From Anaeromassilibacillus sp. An172 (GTDB lineage Bacteria; Bacillota; Clostridia; Oscillospirales; Acutalibacteraceae): 64,000 bases of DNA. The DNA lies in assembly GCF_002160515.1 (NCBI RefSeq), contig NZ_NFKS01000016.1, positions 1 to 64,000 on the forward strand, written 5' to 3'. The notes beneath the pieces are model-generated. The model did no database searches. It was given only the letters and a program-made list of their open reading frames with translations, and was not told the DNA's origin. A program made the position numbers and the translations under genes. This document shows positions 51,501 to 59,831 of this stretch, in pieces (the stretch's first letter is position 1; every line of letters begins with the position of its first letter).

Positions 51501-51682
51501 AAGTCATTGTTGACGATAAGTCCCGCTATACCGATTGGTCTACCCGTGATGACATCAAAGCAAATTTGCAGGTGGATTTGATTTTGCTGCTGGACGAATA
51601 CGGCTATCCGCCAGTAACGCTGGATGATGTCTATAAGGAAGTGCTGGAGCAGGCGGAAAACTTTAAGAAGTACGCCGGCTAA
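48536..51682 (+). CDS. hsdR: type I restriction enzyme, endonuclease/translocase subunit
   Basis: This 1048-residue HsdR has an N-terminal PD-(D/E)xK-like nuclease (VVVLEFKS in FVNGIPVVVLEFKSVVKE), a superfamily 2 helicase with Walker A TGCGKSYTM, DEAH in CISDEAHRSQ, TGTPVDGT and the QTISRVNR motif, and a helical C-terminus. It cuts foreign DNA after translocation. AAGGAG lies 8 bases before the ATG at 48536. A GTG at 48527 is less likely. It completes the hsdM-hsdS-recombinase-hsdS-DUF3644-hsdR order. Confidence 0.96.
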   Translation: MANFNEHALELSIMELFKDEGYIYLAGEQIHRERTEVLLADDLRQYLYNRYAKDGITPGEVDGILLRLHNISGTVYEANKAVHKLLCDGFILNREDRTQKDLYIELIDYDNPENNIFKAVNQFEIEGVGGQLRIPDGIVFVNGIPVVVLEFKSVVKENTTIMDAYTQLTVRYRRDIPELLKYNAFVVISDGVNNKYGSLFSPYDYFYAWRKVESDDKELDGINSLVTMIKGLFRKDRLLAVIKDFIYFPDNSDKELKIVCRYPQFFAATKLFENSKLHMRPDGDGKGGTYFGATGCGKSYTMLFLTRMLMKSKLFHSPTILIITDRTDLDDQLSRQFVNSKKYIGDETVVSIESREKLREELQGRESGGVYLTTIQKFTEDLQLLTDRTNVICISDEAHRSQINLDQKVKVTEAGVERKYGFAKYLHDSLPNATYVGFTGTPVDGTIEVFGPVVDSYTMTESVRDGITVNLVYDGRAARVTLDNAKVKEIEQYYDQCEAQGANEHQIEESQKAVAQMEAIIGDPDRLRAVAKDFIHHYETRVAEGTTVAGKAMFVCMNRNIAYDLYKIIVEMRSQWAEKKISEDEAALTDKEKKELKPIEKIKLVMTRNKDDEPALYEMLGTKDDRKEFDRQFKNPKSNFKIAIVVDMWLTGFDVPELDTIYIDKPIQQHTLIQTISRVNRVCEGKDKGLIVDYIGIKKNMNLALKKYTNFECDEFEGVEQAVTIVKDQLEVLAQMFHGFNSKDFFEGSPTEQLACLNRAVEYVQLSEELETRFMAAVKRMKQAFNLCSSSEKISDEEKDYIHFYCAVRSILFKLTKGDSPDISQMNARVREMLEGAIQSDGIEELFETGKHISVDIFSNEYMDKINAIQLPNTKIKILQRLLSQEIDEFKKVNKIMGVEFADRLKRVVDEYNNRRRDESYANEVLDDIAGKLADLLAELKTEKDSFKKLGIDYEEKAFYDILKAVAKKYEFDNEYPDEKMIELSKKIKVIVDDKSRYTDWSTRDDIKANLQVDLILLLDEYGYPPVTLDDVYKEVLEQAENFKKYAG

Positions 51683-51769
51683 ATACATATAGAATCAATC
51701 GGGTATTAGGGTAGCGCCCTAACGAGAATCACTGTTTGCAGCCGTATGGGGATACAAACAGTCTGCTCG

Positions 51770-51994
51770 CTAAGATGATACAGAAAAACCGGAGAAGGCA
51801 GCAATGCTTTCTCCGGTTCGTTCTATGTTACCCTGTTTTTTCGGCTTTGCTTTTGAAAGCTTGATAACCAAATCATCTACAGTGTCGGTATAGTGCCCTT
51901 CCCGCCGAAGCTTGCTCTGAAACCAAATGAGATTTTGGACAAGAAATCTGCACTCATCTTCCGAAAGGTAAAGATGATATTTCTGCTCTCTCAT
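51770..51994 (-). CDS. small mobile-element protein next to TnpV
   Basis: This 74-residue protein begins MREQKYHLYLSEDECRFLVQNLI, a pattern seen in short proteins after tnpV in Clostridia elements. The ATG overlaps the tnpV stop (ATGA), so they are coupled. Its last codons lie in a hairpin (AACCGGAGAA/TTCTCCGGTT, 51786-51817) followed by TTTTT on the minus strand, which probably is the terminator. The function is unknown. Confidence 0.65.
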   Translation of the reverse strand: MREQKYHLYLSEDECRFLVQNLIWFQSKLRREGHYTDTVDDLVIKLSKAKPKKQGNIERTGESIAAFSGFSVSS

Positions 51995-52362
51995 ATGTAA
52001 ATCCACTCGTTGTTTACGATTTCAACGGCTCTGTTTCGGATGCTGTTCGTCTTTTGTACCCACTCCATAGGGCGGTTAACTTTCAGTCTTTCTGTGACAT
52101 TTTCCTGCTTAGAAAGTACGGATACAAGCAACTGAAATATCCGCTCCGCCTGCTGATCTACCTCTGCCAGATGTCCGTTCAGCGTTCCGGAAGTCAGCAG
52201 ATTGTAATACCGAATTTTGTGATACTGCTTTAAATACCGCCGGTATCGCTGTCCCCAAACTCCGATTTCAATTTCTTTTTCGGGTGATACTTTTAGATTG
52301 GGTAGTTCATAATCGCCTTGCCGGGTATAGGTGCCGCCTGCTTTTTCATAAATGCTTTTCAT
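51991..52362 (-). CDS. TnpV family protein of the outer element
   Basis: This 123-residue TnpV-like protein contains IGVWGQRYRRYLKQYHKIRYYNLLTSGTLNGHLAEVDQQAERIF and ends NRAVEIVNNEWIYI. It is clearly diverged from the TnpV at 38654, so the two elements each bring their own copy. The start at 52362 is the first that gives the normal family N-terminus. A longer frame to 52545 crosses the proposed end of the island. The ribosome binding site is weak. Confidence 0.75.
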   Translation of the reverse strand: MKSIYEKAGGTYTRQGDYELPNLKVSPEKEIEIGVWGQRYRRYLKQYHKIRYYNLLTSGTLNGHLAEVDQQAERIFQLLVSVLSKQENVTERLKVNRPMEWVQKTNSIRNRAVEIVNNEWIYI

Positions 52363-52528
52363 CGTAAAACCGCCTGCGTTTTTTGGTGCTTTCATTTTAC
52401 AGAAGATTTTCTGGAAAAACCAATGTGCCGATTGCAGTTTTATCGGAATATACAGAAAAAGAGTACGAACCCTTCGATCCGTACTCTCGTTTCTACCCTG
52501 CAATGCCGATTTCTGTGTGTTTTTCGGA

Positions 52529-52539
52529 TACTGCCTTAT
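52529..52539 (-). repeat. right terminal inverted repeat of the outer element (candidate)
   Basis: TACTGCCTTAT is the reverse complement of 12978-12988. Beyond it lies the 3' flank of the dockerin esterase gene, so the position fits the element boundary. The rest of the gap 52363-52598 shows no gene. Confidence 0.5.
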
Positions 52540-52598
52540 GCACACTCGGCGAAATGCCTGCGCCTTTTGTTTAAATATTTATGTGGTAGCTGTATATT

Positions 52599-54596
52599 TT
52601 ATTTTGCCAATAATATCTGTATCTCTGTTGCATCGAGGATGTTTATTATTCCGTCATTATTCATATCCGCTGAAGCTTCATTTATATCAATTCCCTCAGC
52701 ACGTACTATGTATTTCATAAGGATTGTAACATCTTCAATATTTATCTGATTATCTCCGTTGACATCTCCCATAACGATATCCGGTTTAACAGTTATTTTT
52801 ATTTCCGGCTGTACGCCATTACTGTTTTTGTATCCGTTTGGCAAATCAAAAACTCCCTTGAGAACAATCTCTCCTGTGAAATTATCCTCCAGCTCATCGG
52901 TATTCCAATCAATAAGTGATGTGACCTTATCTGAATTGGAGAGATAAACTGTTGTGTACTTTGGAAGCATTTCAACAGCTTCCTTAACACTTTTCGCCTT
53001 GATTTCCGCCATTTCCTCATAGGATGTAACTTCCGGATAAGCTGTTTCGCCTTCGCCCAATATCTTTATTTCCTGAATTGTGTAATAGATGTCGCTGCCT
53101 GCTCCTTCTTTAATAACCACCTGAATATCGGAAACGTTTTCCAGCTTATTATCCAAAACCCAAAGGTCATTTTCAAACTCATAATTTGCGGAGCCTTTCC
53201 AGTTCATTGTTCTTTCGCCCAAGGATATATACTCCTGGCTGTCAAAGGTTTTATATCTAAGCTCGTACTTTCTCGGGCCGTATACGGTTCCCATGAATAT
53301 ATGAAAATCTATAGCTGAAACAGTCTGAGGAGTATCCCAGCTGAAAGTGATTTCCGCCAAGTCGTTAGCCGCAAAGGTTGTAAAGTTATTTACGTTGTCA
53401 ACTATAATTCCATCATTAAGTCCCTTTAATGAGGTATTAAAAGTGGGGTATTTGTTGGCTGTAACCTGTGCAGACAAAGCGACATTTACTTTTTCCTGCT
53501 TCATGAGAGCTGTAAGATTTTTGCAGTAATAGGAATTTAATTCGTCTGTAAGACTGCCGCTGTTTATGGTGTTTTCAGCTTCGTTTTTCAAAGCTGTTAT
53601 CTTTTCCCAGGTTTCGGCTGTGTAGTCATCTTCCTTTAAGCCCTCTGCCGATGATATTATCTGTTCAAGAGGGGCGGTATCGGTTTTTCCGTCAAGAGTT
53701 CCGTTTTTGCTTTGATTAAACATCCAGTCTATTAAATCCTGAACATTATCCTTTCCGTAAGCCACGTTCCAGCTTTCATGCATTTCATCAGGATATTCTG
53801 TATAGGTGATATTTCCGTACTCTGCCAAAGCATTGTACATGCTTCTTGTAGCGTTTACGGGAACAATATCGTCCAAGGTTCCGTGGAAGGTTCTTATAGG
53901 CATATCGCTTAAAATCGCCGCTTTTTTGTAATCGCCTACACCGCATACAGGAGCAATGGCAGCAAACTTATCCGGATTTCTTGTGCCCAAATCCCATGTT
54001 GCCATTCCGCCCATAGAAAGGCCTGTAACATAAAGTCTGTCGGAGTCAACATTATAATTGTCCTCTACATACTCTATAATATTGTAAGCGGTGGTCAAAT
54101 TTTTTGTTCTCGGGTTTGTATCCATATCTCTGTAATCGTGATACCAGGAATCTCCAAGATTTACCCACTTGCTTTCATCGCCTACTCCGCCTGCCTGAGG
54201 AGTCTGTGGTGCAACGATTATACATGGATTATTTTCAAGATTATATTCTGTTAAAAGCTGATATATAATTCCGACGTTATTTTCAATGTTTCCCATTTTA
54301 TTTCCGCCGCCTCCGTGGCCGTGGAAATAAACAAGCATTGGATATGATTTTTCCATGTAATCTTCCGGAACATGAATCCAGTAATTCATATTTATACCGG
54401 TGGTTTCATCGCTGTAGCTCATATACTGCAATGTTCCGTTGTCAATGAGTTCGTTTAAGTCTATACCAAACTGGTCAGGAAAAATCTGAGGAGTTACCGC
54501 CGAAGCCTTAAAAGATGCAAAGCATGTTAAAGCAATACAAATCGACATAAATAATGCCGTTATTTTTCTTTTTGGTATACTTACAGATTTATTCAT
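52599..54596 (-). CDS. secreted carbohydrate-esterase-like protein with dockerin
   Basis: This 665-residue protein has a signal peptide (about 1-33), an alpha/beta-hydrolase domain of the feruloyl/acetyl esterase type with Ser194 in GLSMGG, Asp242/243 and His273 (DEMHESW), then a discoidin/CBM32-like domain (about 368-520), an Ig-like segment and a C-terminal dockerin with calcium loops DVNGDNQINIED and DMNNDGIINILD. It probably removes acyl groups from plant or host glycans within a cohesin-bound complex. The ATG overlaps the end of the GH20 gene, so the genes form an operon. Confidence 0.9.
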   Translation of the reverse strand: MNKSVSIPKRKITALFMSICIALTCFASFKASAVTPQIFPDQFGIDLNELIDNGTLQYMSYSDETTGINMNYWIHVPEDYMEKSYPMLVYFHGHGGGGNKMGNIENNVGIIYQLLTEYNLENNPCIIVAPQTPQAGGVGDESKWVNLGDSWYHDYRDMDTNPRTKNLTTAYNIIEYVEDNYNVDSDRLYVTGLSMGGMATWDLGTRNPDKFAAIAPVCGVGDYKKAAILSDMPIRTFHGTLDDIVPVNATRSMYNALAEYGNITYTEYPDEMHESWNVAYGKDNVQDLIDWMFNQSKNGTLDGKTDTAPLEQIISSAEGLKEDDYTAETWEKITALKNEAENTINSGSLTDELNSYYCKNLTALMKQEKVNVALSAQVTANKYPTFNTSLKGLNDGIIVDNVNNFTTFAANDLAEITFSWDTPQTVSAIDFHIFMGTVYGPRKYELRYKTFDSQEYISLGERTMNWKGSANYEFENDLWVLDNKLENVSDIQVVIKEGAGSDIYYTIQEIKILGEGETAYPEVTSYEEMAEIKAKSVKEAVEMLPKYTTVYLSNSDKVTSLIDWNTDELEDNFTGEIVLKGVFDLPNGYKNSNGVQPEIKITVKPDIVMGDVNGDNQINIEDVTILMKYIVRAEGIDINEASADMNNDGIINILDATEIQILLAK

Positions 54597-57099
54597 AACT
54601 GTTTAAACCTCCTCGCTTTAATATAGCAGCGGCTACGTGGTTTCCGTCGCCGTCAAGTTTATAAATTCCAACTACCACTTTCTGTACGCTTGTTGCGTCG
54701 TCGATGTCCACTTTTCCGCTGTTGTCAACGTCCGCTGTGACAATGTCAATTTCATCTATACCTTTTATAATGTAAATCTGAATCATTGTAGCGTCGCTGA
54801 TTGTAAGCTTTCCGTCGTGGTTTACGTCGCCCTTGTTATATTTTAGGGAAGCAAAGGCTTCATTGAGCTTTGCAAGTGCTCCGTCGATTTCTGTCTGTGT
54901 GGGATGCTCAGAAGTGTTCAAAGCTGTTGCTTCATTCAAAGCATCCTTTGCAGCCTTTGCGGAATTTGCAGTATAAACTGTAAGGTCAATGTCCTTTACC
55001 TCTTCAATCTTTGCAGAAAGCTTGGTTCTGTCAACTGAAATTATATTGTTTTCCAGCTCAAGGAACTTTCTGTAAAGGGCGGTCATTGCTTCTTCCGTTG
55101 TGTCGCTAGTGAGATTTCCGGAATTTGCAAGCTCTGTTGTGTCCTCTATAAGCTTCTGGAATGACTCATAGTAATCGGAATTGAGCTGACCGTCGCCCAT
55201 GCCCGGCTCGTACTGACCGAGAGTCTGGTTTATCTCGTCGATATAGTCAAGAAGTTCATCGCTCATTGACTTGTAAACCTCAAACTCGTAAATACTTCCG
55301 CTGTACCACTGGCCGTTGCCCGGATGCTTCCATCTTTCTTTCTGAACATACTTCACATATCTGGCTTCCTGAGGCTCAAAGTGGATTTCATCTATTGCAG
55401 GTGTTGCTACGTTTACTGTATCTTCGTTCTTTGTGTAAACTGTTGTGTAGCTTTCGCCGTCGGCGGAAATCTGAACCTCGTATTTTCCTACTGTTGACTC
55501 GAAGTTTATAACAACGTCCTCTATTGTGTAAAGGTCACCCAAGTCAACCAAGAGCCACTGCTCGTCCTGTGTCTTTCCGAAAGAAACTCTGGAATCCTTG
55601 CTTACAATTCCGTCAACAGCCATATCCGCTGTAAATCTTCCGTCGGAAACCTCCAAAGAGGAAGCCGTTACGTCTTTGCCCAAGGCTATGTTTTCACGTC
55701 CCTTAAATGGAACTGCGTCGTTAATTTCCTGGTCGCTTAAAGTTCTGTTGTAGATTTTAAGGCTGGAAACTGTTCCCTTTACATTCTCCATAATTTTTTT
55801 TGTAGGGAGAACAAAGGTTGAGCTTTGCTGAGCTTTTCCGGCGATTGTCTCATTGGTAAGCTTTCCGCTTCCAACCTTGCCGCCGTTTACATAAAGTGTA
55901 AGGTTTTTATTGTCGCAGACAAGGGCTATATTGTAATCCTTGTTAGGCTCAAGTGTATAATCGAATGTATAGCTGTATGCCTCACGGCTGTAGCCAACCT
56001 TGCCGTCAAGGGTAAGGAAGAATTTTCCGTCCTTGCCGCTGAACAGAGTCATCTGATCGTTTATCTCATCAAAGTTAACGTCCATCATAACTGTGTAAGG
56101 ATAACCAACGCTGTCAAATGGCAGTGAGATATATCCTGTTCCGTCGAATTTGATTTCCTGATTTTCAACTGTTCCGTTTACAATCTCTCCGTCATAACCG
56201 TTGCCGCCCTTGTCTGTCAAAGTGGCTGAACCGTTGTTGAAGCTGTAGTCGGCGGTAACGTCTGTTTCGGACTCTACAAATCTTCCCGGATTTGTGTTTG
56301 GAGCTTTGTTTTGCAGGGCGTCGATTCTGTCACGGAACTGCTCGTAGGTCTGACCCTCTTCGTCCTCGCCGAACCATGTTTTCTCGGAAACAAGGGAAAC
56401 AGCGTCTTTCATTCTGTCGTAAATATCGAACATTGAGAAGCCTGTTCTAAAGGATGTCATGTCGTTCCAGATACAGAATTCTGCGCCCTTTGTCTGAGGA
56501 TGGGCAACAGGCATTATAGCTTCGCCGGACGGATTTCTTCCGGACTTGAAGTTGTTAACCTCAAATTCATTGTAAAGGCGAGGCATATTAAATCTGTCAG
56601 GATATCCCGCATTGGCGGCAGGAACAATGTAGAGCCATCCGCCGTATGTGTTGATAACGTCATAGCCTGCGTCATAGGTTTCGTGAACGTCTGCCCAGTA
56701 AGGAGCCCAGAGGTTTACTGTTGCCTCGTTGGTAACAGGAGTTGTTCCGTTAAATCCGTTTTTACCCAATGAAGCCCAAAGTCTTGTGTTGTAACCCTTT
56801 GCATTTATATACTTTATAAAGTGGTCTGTCCAGGCTCTCATCTGCTCGCTGTATCTCTTGTCGTACTCGTCTGTACCCATGTGGAATTTATCGCTCTGGA
56901 TAACAGGGTCTTCTCCGTCAAGATACTCGTCGATAAGGTTATCAATAATCTCTCTGTTGGCGTTGAAATTTTCCTCTGTGGTTATATCAAGCTGACCTGC
57001 GCCAAGCATAACAACACCCGGAACATCTCTAAAGCACTCTGCATGATAAGGTGTGTCGATTTCAGTTATTACATCGATAATGAAGGAATTTTTTATCAA
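54589..57099 (-). pseudogene. GH20 glycosidase with LamG, CBM32 and dockerin, 5'-truncated
   Basis: The frame opens in the middle of a glycoside hydrolase family 20 barrel (VITEIDTPYHAECF) and keeps the catalytic Asp-Glu pair in KFHMGTDEY. It continues with a LamG-like domain, a CBM32-like domain, helical spacers and a dockerin (DVNHDGKLTISD, DVDNSGKVDIDD). The signal peptide and the first part of the barrel are absent. The TTG at 57099 has no ribosome binding site. The signal-peptide end survives as a separate fragment at 57364. The enzyme once would have removed terminal hexosamine or lacto-N-biose units. Confidence 0.8.
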
Positions 57100-57282
57100 T
57101 CATCCGATTATGTTCATATTATATCATAAAATAACATAATTTCAATAAATATTTTTTAAAAAATATATCTTTATAACATAATACCACCCGAAATCATCCG
57201 TCAAATTCAGCCATATTATCAATGGTTTTTACAACAATTCTAATAAAGTAATTTTAAGGTTAAATCATTTTTCCTAAAAAAC

Positions 57283-57310
57283 AAAAGTGCGGAGAGAAAT
57301 CCGCACTTTT
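57283..57310. terminator. hairpin between the two GH20 fragments
   Basis: AAAAGTGCGG pairs with CCGCACTTTT around an 8-base loop. It is symmetrical and can work in either direction. The rest of 57100-57363 is AT-rich and has no gene. Confidence 0.7.
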
Positions 57311-57363
57311 GATAGAAAAGGATTATAAGAAAATGAAACTAAAAAACTTTTGGCTTATTTATA

Positions 57364-57690
57364 TTACACAAATCCATAAACATAGGCGGGACTTGTAAGC
57401 TCTATGGTAACAACGGTGTTGCCTGAGCCTGACCATTCAGCCTCCCACTTGGTATTTACATTGCCGTCAATCATCATTGATGGGGAGGTGGAGTCTCCCG
57501 GTTGTGAAGTGTCTGCCCATGCCAGCAAATTTGATTTTGGAAAGTCAATAAACTTTCCGTCGTCCAAAATTGTGTAGCCTTCCGGTGCAAAGCTTATGCT
57601 TCCGTCGTCTGCGTAGGTCTGAACCGCATTGGTTTTGGGACCTGCTTCCTCTGCCGATACAGCCGCCAAAGGAAGGGATGACAAAAGCAT
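57364..57690 (-). pseudogene. 5' fragment of the secreted GH20 gene
   Basis: The fragment encodes the end of a signal peptide (MLLSSLPLAAVSAEE, lacking the positively charged start), then a spacer and the first part of a CBM32-like domain (SPSMMIDGNVNTKWEAEWSG) before a stop after YVYGFV. It would normally lead into the GH20 catalytic domain that now begins at 57.1 kb. Both ends are broken, so two or more deletions or rearrangements took place. An assembly gap is an alternative. Confidence 0.7.
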
Positions 57691-57825
57691 GGCTTTGATT
57701 TATATTTTGTAAACAACTAAAAAAAGAAAAAACATCAAATTCAAGCCAGATTTGATGTTTTTATACAAAAATTGATTTATTTTATCATTTAAAAGAATAT
57801 TTTTAGGAAATCACAGACAAAAATC

Positions 57826-58581
57826 TTAAAATAGTTTACCCATAGCCAATCCTGCTACAATAAAGCATGTTGGTTGATGGACAAGGTAAATAATATAGCT
57901 GTGTCTTCCGAAAAATTCCAAAAAAGGTATTCTGAGATAAAAAATGCTTATTTTGCTTATTTTGTCTTTCAAAATATTATAGGCAAAGTACCCTGCAAAA
58001 TACATAAATATCCACGGCAAGACCCCGAAATAATCCGAGGAATAAAAACCCTCGTTGGGAAATCCCAGAAACACCAGCCAGCTTGTGCTGTACAGGCTTT
58101 CCGGAAGCTGAATTTGGGTAAAAAACAGGTTTAAGGTTCCCGATGACACGCTGTAAAACACCACAAACAAAACAAGAGAAATCAGCAGTCCCCAAACCGC
58201 AAATCTGCCCTTTAATATTTTATGAAGTCCTGCGGTTATCAGCGCCGCCACTCCCAAAAAGAAAATTATTCCGTAATAAATCACCAGAGAGGGCATAAAA
58301 AAATAGGTGAAAAGTGTAATCAGCACTCCCGTTCCTATAAGCTTTACCGCCTGTTTCATATGACTTTTAGCCAGGCAAAAGGAAAATCCCGAAATAAAAA
58401 TAAAGGTTATACATATAGTCCTCTGCCATAAGGGCACAGGAAAGGTATAGGGCCAGCGGGGCTGTTCTAAAAATATGACGAAGATATCATACACAAAATG
58501 AAAAAGCACCATATCCACAACCGCCAGCCCTCGTATGGCGTCAATCAGATTTATTCTCTTTTTCCCATTTTCCAAATCCAA
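57826..58581 (-). CDS. DUF1624/acyltransferase-like membrane protein
   Basis: This 251-residue protein with about seven membrane segments begins with KKRINLIDAIRGLAVVDMVLFHFVYD, the typical start of DUF1624 (heparan-alpha-glucosaminide N-acetyltransferase-like) proteins, and ends with RHSYIIYLVHQPTCF, as in acyltransferase-3 proteins. It may acetylate a cell-wall or surface sugar. The substrate is unknown. Located downstream of the 44-residue membrane protein gene on the same strand. Confidence 0.82.
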   Translation of the reverse strand: MDLENGKKRINLIDAIRGLAVVDMVLFHFVYDIFVIFLEQPRWPYTFPVPLWQRTICITFIFISGFSFCLAKSHMKQAVKLIGTGVLITLFTYFFMPSLVIYYGIIFFLGVAALITAGLHKILKGRFAVWGLLISLVLFVVFYSVSSGTLNLFFTQIQLPESLYSTSWLVFLGFPNEGFYSSDYFGVLPWIFMYFAGYFAYNILKDKISKISIFYLRIPFLEFFGRHSYIIYLVHQPTCFIVAGLAMGKLF

Positions 58582-58613
58582 TCTCTCCCATTATTTTCTT
58601 TGACAGAATGGTA

Positions 58614-58748
58614 TCACGACCAGATAAAAAGATTCACACCCTTATAGGAAAAGAGCAGATAAAATGTCAGGATAAAAATAACCGCTGTTCCTATGTATTT
58701 TATATAATCCTTTTTTGTTCGCTTTTTATTTTCGTCTTTCTTTTTCAT
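58614..58748 (-). CDS. 44-residue single-pass membrane protein
   Basis: A lysine-rich start (MKKKDENKKRTKKDYIKYIG) leads into one hydrophobic helix (TAVIFILTFYLLFSY) and a short tail ending in WS. GAAAGGAGCGG lies just before the ATG at 58748, a strong site. It lies between the aldo/keto reductase and the DUF1624 gene on the same strand. I do not recognise the family. Its small size means it is easily missed. Confidence 0.6.
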   Translation of the reverse strand: MKKKDENKKRTKKDYIKYIGTAVIFILTFYLLFSYKGVNLFIWS

Positions 58749-58777
58749 TTTACCGCTCCTTTCGCAAAATCATTTTA

Positions 58778-59692
58778 TCATGGCAGATGATGGCCGGCAC
58801 TTCTGTAAATGCTGTACCATTCCTGTCTGGTAAGGTCAACATCGGTGGCTTTGCAGATGTCGGAAAGTCTTTCTTTGTTTGTTGTTCCGGCTATAACCTG
58901 AATTTTTGCCGGATGACGGAGTATCCATGCGGCGGCTATGGCTGTATTTTTTACGCCGTATTTCTCTGCAAGGCGGTCAATCTCTGCGTTAAGCTCCGGA
59001 TAATCCGGGTTATCAAGGAAAACTCCGGCTTTTCCGTATCTGAAAGGTGACCACGCCTGAATTGTCATATTTTTAAGTCTGCTGTACTCCAGCAAAAATC
59101 CGTCGTGCATAACGGACTCCTTGTTCTCCATATTTACATTGATTCCGGAGGTAATCATTCCGGCGTTTACAATGCTGAGCTGAAGCTGGTTTATAACAAG
59201 TGGAACATTTACACCGGTTTTCAGAAGTTCAATCTGCATCATGTTGTGGTTGCTTACGCCGAAATTTTTAACCTTTCCGCTTTTGTAAAGCTCTTCAAAG
59301 GCTTCTCCAACCTCTTCAGGTTCCATAAGTGTATCAGGACGGTGAAGCAAAAGCACGTCAATATAATCAAGGTTCATTCTTTTAAGGCTGGTTTCCACGG
59401 ACTCAATTATGTGTTCCTTTGAGAAATCGTAATATCCGGGGCGTATGGCGCACTTTGTCTGGATTATCATTTTATCTCTCAAGTCCTTGTGGTTTGCCAT
59501 AAACTCGCCGAAAAGCTCTTCTGACTTGCCTTTTCCGTAGATATCAGCATGGTCAAAAAAGTTTATGCCATTGTCAAGAGCGGTCATAATAAGGTTTTCA
59601 ACCTGAGCATTATCAAGGGCGTGTATTCTCATGCATCCCAATGCTATTGCGGAAGCATTCTCAATATTATTGCCGATTTTAATATATTTCAA
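58778..59692 (-). CDS. aldo/keto reductase
   Basis: This is a cytosolic NAD(P)H-dependent oxidoreductase of about 304 residues with a TIM barrel. The catalytic tetrad is visible as Asp and Tyr in FFDHADIYGKGKSEELF, Lys in MIIQTKC and His in LLHRPD, and the cofactor end IPGT-like motif is VIAGTTNKERL. I chose the TTG at 59692 because GAGAGG lies 9 bases before it and the product starts MKYIKIGN like the family. The ATG at 59701 abuts the ribosome binding site. The substrate is not deducible. Confidence 0.88.
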   Translation of the reverse strand: MKYIKIGNNIENASAIALGCMRIHALDNAQVENLIMTALDNGINFFDHADIYGKGKSEELFGEFMANHKDLRDKMIIQTKCAIRPGYYDFSKEHIIESVETSLKRMNLDYIDVLLLHRPDTLMEPEEVGEAFEELYKSGKVKNFGVSNHNMMQIELLKTGVNVPLVINQLQLSIVNAGMITSGINVNMENKESVMHDGFLLEYSRLKNMTIQAWSPFRYGKAGVFLDNPDYPELNAEIDRLAEKYGVKNTAIAAAWILRHPAKIQVIAGTTNKERLSDICKATDVDLTRQEWYSIYRSAGHHLP

Positions 59693-59831
59693 GAAAATCA
59701 TCCTCTCGTTTTTTTACTATTGTAACATAGCAATTTTAAAAATACAATATAAACAGGATGATCAATCCGATTGTAAAGCTTAATGGAATGTGGTAAAATT
59801 ACATTATATTTGAGTATTGGGGGACAATATT

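Larger units (their letters stand above)
12978..52539. mobile_element. outer integrated element (IME-like), about 39.6 kb including a 24.5 kb insert
   Basis: The element lies between two dockerin protein genes. Its proposed ends are an inverted 11-bp sequence, ATAAGGCAGTA at 12978-12988 and its complement at 52529-52539. Its own genes are a serine recombinase (now split), TnpW- and TnpV-like proteins, ParB, a RepA-type initiator, a cysteine-rich VLP protein, an XRE regulator and a type I restriction-modification locus. With its only recombinase split, it can probably move only with help in trans. The ends are inferred and no empty site is available for comparison. Confidence 0.6.
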
